Shown here one piece after another: positions 9,218 through 17,144 of a stretch of DNA of 64,000 nt. The notes under the pieces are model-generated. The model made no database searches and was not told the origin of the DNA. It saw nothing but the letters and a program-made list of their open reading frames with translations. Within the stretch, counting starts at the first letter, position 1. Each line of letters opens with the position of its first letter. A program made the translations under genes and the position numbers. Source of the stretch: Saprospiraceae bacterium (GTDB lineage Bacteria > Bacteroidota > Bacteroidia > Chitinophagales > Saprospiraceae); the NCBI GenBank assembly GCA_019187225.1, contig JABAQQ010000028.1, positions 124,001-188,000 on the forward strand, written 5' to 3'.

Positions 9218-12200
9218 ATGTCAAAATACCCACCCTCCATACTCTTAATCGTCATCGTCTTTTCATTGGCCTGCAATCGCACCCAAAATGCCCCTCCCCT
9301 TTTCCAGCTCCTCCGAAAAGACGCTACCGGCCTCGAATTTGAAAACGTGTTGCGCCAAAGCGGCGCCTTTAACGTGTTCAACTACATGTATTTTTTCAAC
9401 GGCGGCGGCGTGGGCGCAGGCGATTTCAACAACGACGGACAGGTGGATCTGTATTTCACCAACAACATGGGCCCCAACAAGATGTTCCTCAATGAAGGGA
9501 ACCTGAAATTCAAAGACGCAACGGAACAGGCCGGCGTGGCGGGGCAGAACGGCTGGACTACCGGCATCAGTGTAGTGGACATCAACAACGACGGCATGCT
9601 CGACCTCTATGTAGGCCAACTCGGTGATTATCAGGGCATCAAAGGCCGCAACCAGTTGTTTGTCTGTAAAGAGATCAGGGATGGAATTCCGGTGTATGAA
9701 GATGAAGCCATTTATTACGGGCTCGATCTCGCGGGTTTTTCCACCCAGGCCGCTTTTTTCGATTACGACCTCGACGGCGACCTCGACGTGTTTCAACTGA
9801 ATCACACCCTGCACCAGAACGGCACCTTCGGCCCGCGCAGGAATTTTGAAGGCAAAAGGCATCCGATGGCGGGAGATAAACTGCTGCGGAACGATTCGAA
9901 GGATGGCAAAACAGTTTTTACCGATGTCACCGAACAAGCCGGCATCCATTCCACCGTCATCGGCTACGGTCTCGGCATTGCCACCGGCGATGTCAACAAC
10001 GACGGCTGGCCGGATATCTATATCGGCAACGACTTCCACGAGAACGACTACCTCTACCTCAACCGGGGCGACGGCGCCTTCCGCGACGCCATGTCCGACG
10101 CCATGATGCACACCAGCCAGTTTTCAATGGGCGTGGACATGGGGGATGTGAACAACGACGGCTGGACGGACATCATTTCGCTCGATATGTTGCCCGAAGA
10201 CCCTTTTATGCTTAAAAGTTCGCTGGGCGAGGATTCATACAATATTTTTCAATACAAGATCAACCAGGGATATTACTACCAGTACACGCGTAACAACCTC
10301 CAGCTCAACCTCGGTTTTGCGGACGAAGCGTCCATCGTCCATCGTCTACCCTCTACCCTCTACCCTCTACCTTCTACCCCTCTTTTCAGCGAAATCGGCC
10401 TCTTCGCGGGCATAGCCGCTACCGACTGGTCGTGGGCGCCGTTGTTCATGGACTACGACTGCGACGGCTACAAAGACCTGTTTGTCAGCAACGGCATTCC
10501 CCGCCGGATGAACGACATTGACTATGTGAAATTCCAGGAAAGCAGGGAACTGGTGTTGAAACAGGGCACCACCCGCGACGTGGAAGAAAGCGAACTGGCC
10601 ATTGTAGACAAAATGCCGAAGGTCAAATTGCCCAATAAACTATTTCACAACACGGGCCGCCTGACCTTCGATGACCGAACGGAGCAAATCGCCGGCGGCA
10701 TACCCACCTTTTCCAACGGCGCCATTTATGCCGACCTCGACAACGACGGTGACCTCGATGTGGCGGTCAACAACATCGAAGACGAGCCTTTTATTTACAA
10801 AAATCTGCTGCGGGAAAACGCCGGCGCCAACATTGCTCATTCTTTTTTGTCGTTCCGTTTCAGAGGACAGCCCGGCAACCTACACGGAATTGGCACTAAA
10901 GTCCTGATTTTCAGAAAGAACGGCGAGCGGCAAGTGGAAGAATTTTATCCCGTGCGCGGGTACCAGTCCAGCGCGCATATTCCGCTGCACATCGGAACCG
11001 GCGACCCAGGCGCGGTTGATTCGGTTGTCGTGATCTGGCCCGACAGAACGTACCAACGCATCCCGGATTTAAAATTCAACACGACACAAACCCCCGAATG
11101 GCGCAGCGGCTTGCCGCTTTTCGATTTCAAAATATGGCTAAAGCCGGCGCCGCCTTATGCTTTTTACGACGCAACAAATGCTTCGGGTTTGGATTTTACG
11201 CACATCGAAAACCCCTTTGTCGAGTTCAACCGCGAAACCCTGATCCCCAATATGGTTTCTTCCGAAGGCCCGGCCCTGGCAGTCGGCGACGTGAACGGCG
11301 ACGGACTCGACGACGTTTTTTTCGGCTCTTCCAAACGCGAACGCAGCGCTTTATACCTGCAAATTGCCGGTGGAAAATTTGTGCAAAAAACACCGCAGGT
11401 CATCGCGCAGGACAGTGTTTTTGAAGATGTAGACGCGGTTTTTGCCGACCTCGACAATGACGGCGATCCCGATCTCGTCGTCACCGCGGGCGGCAACGAA
11501 TACCGGGGGCAAGAGGAACCCATGAAACAGCGCGCCTACCTCAACGACGGCAAGGGCAATTTCACCCGCGCCGACCCCTTCCCCACCCTCTTTATGACCG
11601 CCTCCTGCGTGCTACCGGCCGATTTTAACGGCGACGGGTTGACAGATTTTTTCTTCGGCGGACGCGCCATTCCCTGGAAATATGGCCTTACACCCAATTC
11701 CTACCTGATGCAGAACATGGGCAATGGCCGCTTCGAAGACGTCACGCAAAATATCGCGCCCGGTTTGAAGGAAGCCGGCCTGGTGAAAAACGGAGCGTGG
11801 GCGGACATGGACGGCGACGGCGACCCCGATCTGCTGCTGGCAATGGAATGGGAACCGCTGACGGTTTTTCTGAACAACAGCGGTAAACTGGAGAAAAAAC
11901 CACTCGAAACCGGTGCAGGATGGTGGAATTTCGTTTTGCCGCATGACTTCGACGGCGACGGCGACGTGGACATATTAGCCGGGAATACCGGCAAAAACAG
12001 CCGCCTGAAACCCACTCCCCAGGAACCCGTGCGCCTCTACGTCAGCGATTTTGACAACAACGGCCAGACGGAAACGATCCTGACCTACTACCTCAAAGGC
12101 CGGGAAATTCCCTTTGCCAACCACGAAGAAATGATGAAAGCCCTGCCAATGTTAAAAAAGAAATACCTGCTTTCAATGGACTATGCCCAGGCATCCATAG

Positions 12201-12634
12201 CCGACCTGTTCGGAAAGGAGTCACTCGCCAAAGCCGTGCTTCGCGAAGCAAATACATTCGGGAGCACGTATTTTGAAAACACCGGCAACCTGACTTTCAG
12301 GGCACACCCCCTGCCCGATGTGCTTCAATTCAGCACCCTTAATGCCGCCGCTTTGTCCGACCTGAACGGCGACGGACGGCAGGAGATCATCCTGGGGGGC
12401 AATTTCTACGACTGCAACATCGAAATGGGGCGTTACGACGCCAGTTACGGTCATGTGCTTTCCATTTCAAAAGACGGTGACATGGAAGTATTCCCGCTGG
12501 GCGGCGTCCTGGTGAAGGGCCAGGTGCGGCGCATCGAGCCACTGAAGGCAGGCGGCAAAACGGCTTTTATTTTGGCGCGGAATAATATGCCTGCGCTTGT
12601 AGCAGAGCCTGAAGTTCAAAGTAAACCGCATTAA
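9218..12634 (+). CDS. FG-GAP (VCBS) repeat lipoprotein with ASPIC/UnbV domain, copy 2
   Basis: This 1138-residue paralogue of the preceding protein has a lipoprotein signal (VFSLAC), FG-GAP motifs (DFNNDGQVDLYFTNNMG, DYDLDGDLDVF, DGDGDPDLLLAMEW) and an ASPIC/UnbV region (YPVRGYQSSAHIPLHIG, VVVIWPD). The two proteins align from end to end, including the NGGGVxxGDxNNDG and AATDWSWxxL blocks, which indicates an ancient tandem duplication. Copy 2 has an extra segment near residues 372-388 (VHRLPSTLYPLPSTPL) encoded by a heptamer tandem array (10330-10379) exactly between blocks that are close together in copy 1. Function is inferred as surface ligand binding with the SusCD system. Confidence 0.88.
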   Translation: MSKYPPSILLIVIVFSLACNRTQNAPPLFQLLRKDATGLEFENVLRQSGAFNVFNYMYFFNGGGVGAGDFNNDGQVDLYFTNNMGPNKMFLNEGNLKFKDATEQAGVAGQNGWTTGISVVDINNDGMLDLYVGQLGDYQGIKGRNQLFVCKEIRDGIPVYEDEAIYYGLDLAGFSTQAAFFDYDLDGDLDVFQLNHTLHQNGTFGPRRNFEGKRHPMAGDKLLRNDSKDGKTVFTDVTEQAGIHSTVIGYGLGIATGDVNNDGWPDIYIGNDFHENDYLYLNRGDGAFRDAMSDAMMHTSQFSMGVDMGDVNNDGWTDIISLDMLPEDPFMLKSSLGEDSYNIFQYKINQGYYYQYTRNNLQLNLGFADEASIVHRLPSTLYPLPSTPLFSEIGLFAGIAATDWSWAPLFMDYDCDGYKDLFVSNGIPRRMNDIDYVKFQESRELVLKQGTTRDVEESELAIVDKMPKVKLPNKLFHNTGRLTFDDRTEQIAGGIPTFSNGAIYADLDNDGDLDVAVNNIEDEPFIYKNLLRENAGANIAHSFLSFRFRGQPGNLHGIGTKVLIFRKNGERQVEEFYPVRGYQSSAHIPLHIGTGDPGAVDSVVVIWPDRTYQRIPDLKFNTTQTPEWRSGLPLFDFKIWLKPAPPYAFYDATNASGLDFTHIENPFVEFNRETLIPNMVSSEGPALAVGDVNGDGLDDVFFGSSKRERSALYLQIAGGKFVQKTPQVIAQDSVFEDVDAVFADLDNDGDPDLVVTAGGNEYRGQEEPMKQRAYLNDGKGNFTRADPFPTLFMTASCVLPADFNGDGLTDFFFGGRAIPWKYGLTPNSYLMQNMGNGRFEDVTQNIAPGLKEAGLVKNGAWADMDGDGDPDLLLAMEWEPLTVFLNNSGKLEKKPLETGAGWWNFVLPHDFDGDGDVDILAGNTGKNSRLKPTPQEPVRLYVSDFDNNGQTETILTYYLKGREIPFANHEEMMKALPMLKKKYLLSMDYAQASIADLFGKESLAKAVLREANTFGSTYFENTGNLTFRAHPLPDVLQFSTLNAAALSDLNGDGRQEIILGGNFYDCNIEMGRYDASYGHVLSISKDGDMEVFPLGGVLVKGQVRRIEPLKAGGKTAFILARNNMPALVAEPEVQSKPH
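10330..10379. repeat. In-frame heptamer tandem array inside the second FG-GAP gene
   Basis: Two units of GTCCATC are followed, after one base, by five units of TCTACCC (one variant), 10345-10379. The array encodes VHRLPSTLYPLPSTP and is absent from the paralogue at 5740-9138. Confidence 0.85.
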
Positions 12635-12749
12635 AATCTGCCAGGTAACTTGCTGTTTGCTGTCACATGACCGTCATTCGCCCAATTTTTTAGCGTTATT
12701 ACCCCTCGCAGGTGAATTTTCAGCCATTCATTCACCAAACCTTTCTTCT

Positions 12750-13856
12750 ATGAAACAATTGCAACTTACCGCGCTCTTGTTGTTGTGCGGCTTTGCCCTC
12801 CATGCTCAGGTCATGAATTCGCTGCCTGCCAGCGGCGGCAATCTCAAAAGCTCGATATCGCAACGCATCGGCATCACCGACATGAAAATCAGTTGGGATG
12901 CGCCGGCAGTGAAAGGCCGCGAAGGCAAAATCTGGGGGACGGCAGTCGCGCATTACGGATTTCAAAACCTCGGATTCGGCACAGCCAAAGAGTCGCCCTG
13001 GCGCGCCGGATCGAATGAGAACACGGCCATTTACTTCAGCACGGACGTAACCGTGGAAGGCAAACCCCTGGCTGCCGGAAAATACGGTTTTTTCATCGCC
13101 TTGTACCCCGATTCCTGCACCCTTATTTTTTCCAAAACCAGCACCGCGTGGGGGAGTTACTTCTACAATCCCGCCGAAGATGCCTTGCGCGTAACAGTGC
13201 GCCAGCAAAAAGACCTGCCGCAAAGCCGCGAGCGGCTGGCTTATGAATTTTCCGATCAGACGGAGAACAGCACCGTGATCGCCCTGGTATGGGAGCGCTG
13301 GCGCATTCCGTTCCGCGTAGCGGTGGATCTGAACAAAACGGTGGTCGAAGCGCTGCGCAAAGAATTGCAGAACAGCCCCGGCTTTTATGAACAAAACCTG
13401 AACGGGGCGGCCAATTTTTGTCTGCAACACAACACCAATCTCGAAGAAGCGCTGACCTGGGCCGACAACGCCATCAACATGGCCCCGACTTTCAACAACT
13501 ATCAGTTGAAATCCCGCATCCTCAACAAACTGGATCGCAGCGCCGAAGCGGAAAAAGTATTGACCGCCGCACTCGACAAGGCCAGTGTGCAGGAACTGCA
13601 CCAATACGGGCGTCAACTGATCACCGATAAAAAACCAGCCAAAGCGATGGAAGTATTTCAGTTGAACTACAAGAAAAACGGCGATACCTGGCCTACCCAC
13701 GTCGGCCTCATGCGCGGCTACTCCGCCAACGGCGATCTGAAAAAGGCGCTCGAGCACGCGCAAATTGCCGCAAAACAAGCCCCCGATGATCTGAACCGGA
13801 AAAACCTGGAAGGTTACGTAAAGGCCCTTTCGGAAGGTAAAGCGATCGTACAATAG
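12750..13856 (+). CDS. DUF2911 domain protein with C-terminal TPR region
   Basis: The start is placed at ATG 12750, because only this start yields a signal peptide (MKQLQLTALLLLCGFALHAQ). The mature protein (368 residues in total) has a DUF2911 domain (about 28-190: ISWDAPAVKGREGKIWG, PWRAGSNENTAIYFS, TAWGSYFYNP) followed by a TPR-like helical region (about 225-365, LEEALTWADNAINMAP). DUF2911 proteins are common secreted or periplasmic proteins in Bacteroidota with no established reaction. The gene follows the FG-GAP pair after 115 bp with no clear terminator, so read-through is possible. Confidence 0.85.
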   Translation: MKQLQLTALLLLCGFALHAQVMNSLPASGGNLKSSISQRIGITDMKISWDAPAVKGREGKIWGTAVAHYGFQNLGFGTAKESPWRAGSNENTAIYFSTDVTVEGKPLAAGKYGFFIALYPDSCTLIFSKTSTAWGSYFYNPAEDALRVTVRQQKDLPQSRERLAYEFSDQTENSTVIALVWERWRIPFRVAVDLNKTVVEALRKELQNSPGFYEQNLNGAANFCLQHNTNLEEALTWADNAINMAPTFNNYQLKSRILNKLDRSAEAEKVLTAALDKASVQELHQYGRQLITDKKPAKAMEVFQLNYKKNGDTWPTHVGLMRGYSANGDLKKALEHAQIAAKQAPDDLNRKNLEGYVKALSEGKAIVQ

Positions 13857-13958
13857 AGGTTTAAGCGAAAAATTCGGGTTGCTCGTCGGGAAAAAAGGCA
13901 GGTGGAAACGCGCGATTCCTCATTTTTGCGCGATCAAACAACTTTCAACCATCACACT

Positions 13959-14747
13959 ATGCGCAGCAACCACGAAATAGATTACAAAATTTACGGAGAA
14001 GAAATGCAGTGTGTCGAGATCGAACTCGACCCGCAGGAAACGGTGATCGCCGAATCGGGCAGTTTTATGTTTATGGACGACAGCATCGAAATGGCCACCG
14101 TATTCGGCGACGGTAGCGGCCGGGCCGAAGGATTTTTCGGGAAACTGATGACAGCAGGTAAACGCCTCCTGACGGGGGAGAGCCTTTTTATGACCACTTA
14201 CACCAACGTCGCCGCTGGTCAGAAACAACGCGCCACCTTCGCCGCTCCTTACGCCGGCAAGATCGTTCCGCTCGATCTGCAGCAATTAGGCGGCAAGATC
14301 ATTTGCCAGAAAGACGCGTTTTTGTGCGCCGCCAAGGGTGTCCAGGTCGGCATCGAATTTCAGCGCAAGCTCGGCACCGGCTTGTTCGGCGGCGAGGGTT
14401 TTATCATGCAAAAACTCGAAGGTGACGGCATGGCCTTTGTGCACGCGGGCGGATACATCCTCGAACGCGAACTTCAGGTGGGCGAAACGCTGCGGGTGGA
14501 TACGGGCTGTATCGTGGCTTTTACCCAGCGGGTGGATTACGACATTCAGTTCGTCAAAGGTATCCGCAATATGGTGTTCGGCGGTGAAGGTTTGTTCTTC
14601 GCCGTGTTGCGCGGTCCCGGCAAGGTATGGCTGCAGTCGCTGCCGGTGAGTCGTCTGGCTGCGCGCATCCTGCAATACGGGACGGCGCCCGGCAAAGACG
14701 AAGGCAGCATACTCGGCGGCCTGGGTCGGATGCTCGACGGAGATTAA
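13959..14747 (+). CDS. AIM24 / TIGR00266 family protein
   Basis: This 262-residue protein starts at ATG 13959 ([17 protein letters not shown]). It matches the AIM24 family: paired beta-helical halves, a Gly-rich [13 protein letters not shown] block and GxLVAFT-like [13 protein letters not shown]. The family is widespread in bacteria and includes yeast mitochondrial AIM24; its molecular role is not established. No signal peptide or membrane helix is seen. A strong terminator follows 26 bp after the stop. Confidence 0.88.
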   Translation: MRSNHEIDYKIYGEEMQCVEIELDPQETVIAESGSFMFMDDSIEMATVFGDGSGRAEGFFGKLMTAGKRLLTGESLFMTTYTNVAAGQKQRATFAAPYAGKIVPLDLQQLGGKIICQKDAFLCAAKGVQVGIEFQRKLGTGLFGGEGFIMQKLEGDGMAFVHAGGYILERELQVGETLRVDTGCIVAFTQRVDYDIQFVKGIRNMVFGGEGLFFAVLRGPGKVWLQSLPVSRLAARILQYGTAPGKDEGSILGGLGRMLDGD

Positions 14748-14772
14748 ATGCGTGAAATGCTGAAAAAAATAC

Positions 14773-14810
14773 AGCCGCCGTTCGGAGGAAATCCGGACGG
14801 CGGCTTTTTT
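14773..14810 (+). terminator. Intrinsic terminator after the AIM24 gene
   Basis: The stem AGCCGCCGT...ACGGCGGCT is followed by TTTTTT at 14805-14810. An A-run precedes the stem, so it may also serve the convergent minus-strand gene. Confidence 0.85.
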
Positions 14811-14833
14811 ATGACCTGATGAAAGGGGAGTAG

Positions 14834-15220
14834 CTACTTCTCCTTCAACAAAACCAGAAAATCATCAAAATGGACGAGGTAAGGCTTCAGTTCGCCGGGT
14901 TTCATCGGATCGAAGGTAAAGTTCTCAAACTTCGCGAAGATTGTCTGAAGAGAGGCGATTTTGGGGCTGTCAGGCACGTTCGTTTCATAATATTCGATGG
15001 CGGAGCGTATATCGCCCAGCAAATTGGCATAACAGGCCGTCATAGAAGAAACATCGTTTTTGTCCAGCGCTTCGCGCAGACGCGTCAGGCGACCCTCGAA
15101 GCGGCGAGCGGCGGTCATTTCGATATTTTCCGGCGTCTGGGCGGCAGCGTGGCGGTTCTCATCCTGGGCAAAAACGGTTTTCAGGCTAAGACAAAACAAA
15201 AGCAGCAAAAAATACTTCAT
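14834..15220 (-). CDS. Small secreted helical protein of unknown function
   Basis: The start at ATG 15220 gives 128 residues with a clear signal peptide (MKYFLLLLFCLSLKTVFAQ). The mature part is predominantly helical and charged (RRFEGRLTRLREALDKND, SAIEYYETNVPDSPKIASLQTIF), somewhat like a four-helix-bundle protein, but no family is recognised and no haem or metal motif is visible. An upstream in-frame start at 15313 only adds repeat-like sequence. It is convergent with the AIM24 gene. Being secreted is well supported; the role is unknown. Confidence 0.7.
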   Translation of the reverse strand: MKYFLLLLFCLSLKTVFAQDENRHAAAQTPENIEMTAARRFEGRLTRLREALDKNDVSSMTACYANLLGDIRSAIEYYETNVPDSPKIASLQTIFAKFENFTFDPMKPGELKPYLVHFDDFLVLLKEK

Positions 15221-15313
15221 CGGTGTTGAGTTGAGTGAATGAGTAGGCAAAGATGGCAAATATTCGGGAGTTGATGTGGTCAAGGTGGTCAAGGGGGGCA
15301 ACAAAGTTGGCAA

Positions 15314-17029
15314 TTACCTGGGCAGGACAACCCAAAAATGTGCGCTTTCGTCCAAAATTGTCCCGGAACTCAGGAATTCGCTGGTAAGGCTGAGTTCGGG
15401 ATCGGTGGGTATTTTGTCGGCCCAGGATTTTTCAACGAACAACAACGGCCTTTTCTCTTTTATGTTTTTTTCAACCGGCGCATTGTCGCCATTCGTTTCG
15501 CGGTTCACCACCCAATCGAGGGGGAGCGGTGGCCGGGTTCGGGTCAGAAAATTAGCCTGCGTAAACGCCGGCATCGTCTTAAAAGCGGGATACCGGCCGG
15601 CGAGGTCTTTCAGGTCGAGGTACAGCCGGAATTTTTCAGCGGTGGAATAAATGCCCCGGAGTTGCGGAAATACATCGCCCAAATGCGCATCCATTTCGCT
15701 GCGCCGCCCGTCGCGGTAAACAAATTCATAACCCATGCGAAAAACGAGCAGCAAACCCGCCAACGCTGCGATATTCATCCATGGAAGATGCAGCCGGTAA
15801 TCCGCCCGCTGCCACAACCGGCGGGAAATTTCTATGATCGCAAACACCCAGGGCGTTGAAAACAAAACAGGCAAATTGTACCCCCAACTGACGGAGGCGC
15901 ACCAGGAAACGGCACAGAGAGCAAGAAATGAGGGATTGGGGATTGAGGATTGTGGATTGCGGATTGTGGATTGCGGATTGGGGATTGCGGATTGGGTTGA
16001 CAAGAGGGCGAAGGCAATTCCTGCCCAGAACAGAAGTCGCGCCTGCGCGAAAGGAACGGTGAAGGTCTGGCGGCTCCAGACTTCGTAAGCGAAACTTGCG
16101 GTAAGCGCGGACAACCAGCAAGCCCAGAGCCATGCGGCGACCTTCGGGTGTTTCTCTTTCCGGACAAACCATGCGACCGGCGCCAGCAACGCGACGCTGC
16201 CCAGCGCCAGCGCGGGTTTGATCCGGAAATAATCCAGCACGCCGTGTTGCATGGCCTGGCTGCCGGAAGCGGCGCCGCCGGTCAAAAGAAAATAATTTTC
16301 GAGGTGGTCGTTTGAATATAAGTAACTGAAAAAGAAGACGATGCAAAAAATAAACGCCCCTATTCCCCACCCCGCCCGCCAGGTGAAAATGACTTTCCGC
16401 AAGGTGGGAGAGAAAAGTGCCAGCCCCACAAAAACGGGCGCCATCGGGTAAAATGATTGTTTGCAGAGCATAGCGGCAAAAATGAAAATGCCTGCCAGTA
16501 ACGCTCCGGCCGACCTGAACAAAGACGCCTTTTGATAAAACGCCGGGCCTCTACGATCCGTCCGGTTGGTCCAGCACCAAATGCCCGCTACTGAAAATAA
16601 AATTCCGTCTACCGTGTGCCACGCCATGGGCGGGTAGCAATGCGCCGAGACTACAAAGCCGAAAGCCGCCAGCATCCAACGGCGGGCGCCGGAAGTAAGA
16701 ACCGCCGCACCGAGCCAGGAATAAAGGGCAACCTTGCAGTAGAAAATCCAGCGCTCTCCGAGGATAGCCCACTGATCGGGCAGGAAGTTCAGTTCCGCAG
16801 CCCGCAGCCACACGGGAAGCGGCGGTCGCACATAGATGATATCGCCGTAAAGCATCTTTCCGCTCAACACCTGCCAGGCCAGTCCGGTGAGAAAGCCGCC
16901 ATCGGTTTCGTTGATGCCGTAGGGGGCGTAGAAGAGGCAGTAGGAGAGGATAAGAGCGAGGAAGATTGTCATCCAAACGCCAGTACCCCGAAGAGACTGA
17001 GATCCCTCCGGGGCACTGCTGCCGTTCAT
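15314..17029 (-). CDS. Polytopic membrane protein resembling glycosyltransferase family 39
   Basis: From ATG 17029 (MNGSSAPEG) the protein has 571 residues with about ten hydrophobic segments. The first extramembrane loop has the GT-C-like pattern ETDGGFLTGLAWQVLSG followed by DIIYVRPPLP, reminiscent of GT39/ArnT-type enzymes that transfer sugars from lipid-linked donors on the outer face of the inner membrane. The acceptor is unknown. An odd feature is a segment near the middle reading NPQSTIRNPQSSIPNP, encoded by nine in-frame heptamers (15933-15995), probably in a loop between helices. The upstream extension to 17185 overlaps the next gene and is not used. The acidic first-loop residues support glycosyltransferase activity, but family assignment is moderate. 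Confidence 0.72.
   Translation of the reverse strand: MNGSSAPEGSQSLRGTGVWMTIFLALILSYCLFYAPYGINETDGGFLTGLAWQVLSGKMLYGDIIYVRPPLPVWLRAAELNFLPDQWAILGERWIFYCKVALYSWLGAAVLTSGARRWMLAAFGFVVSAHCYPPMAWHTVDGILFSVAGIWCWTNRTDRRGPAFYQKASLFRSAGALLAGIFIFAAMLCKQSFYPMAPVFVGLALFSPTLRKVIFTWRAGWGIGAFIFCIVFFFSYLYSNDHLENYFLLTGGAASGSQAMQHGVLDYFRIKPALALGSVALLAPVAWFVRKEKHPKVAAWLWACWLSALTASFAYEVWSRQTFTVPFAQARLLFWAGIAFALLSTQSAIPNPQSTIRNPQSSIPNPSFLALCAVSWCASVSWGYNLPVLFSTPWVFAIIEISRRLWQRADYRLHLPWMNIAALAGLLLVFRMGYEFVYRDGRRSEMDAHLGDVFPQLRGIYSTAEKFRLYLDLKDLAGRYPAFKTMPAFTQANFLTRTRPPLPLDWVVNRETNGDNAPVEKNIKEKRPLLFVEKSWADKIPTDPELSLTSEFLSSGTILDESAHFWVVLPR
15933..15995. repeat. Nine-unit heptamer array GGATTGN inside a membrane-protein gene
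   Basis: Nine consecutive GGATTG(G/A/T/C) units make exactly 63 bp, 21 codons, so the reading frame is preserved and the product gains an NPQSxI repeat. The same heptamer occurs in intergenic DNA at 43654-43688. Confidence 0.95.
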
Positions 17030-17144
17030 TTTTCTCTTCTCTTGATGGTTCAATTCAACCCGATCTGGTGAAAAACGATTTTGCCGGCAAAGTAGCACAG
17101 TTTTTATTCCTGCCGGCGCATATGTTGTCATCACCCGGCTATTG

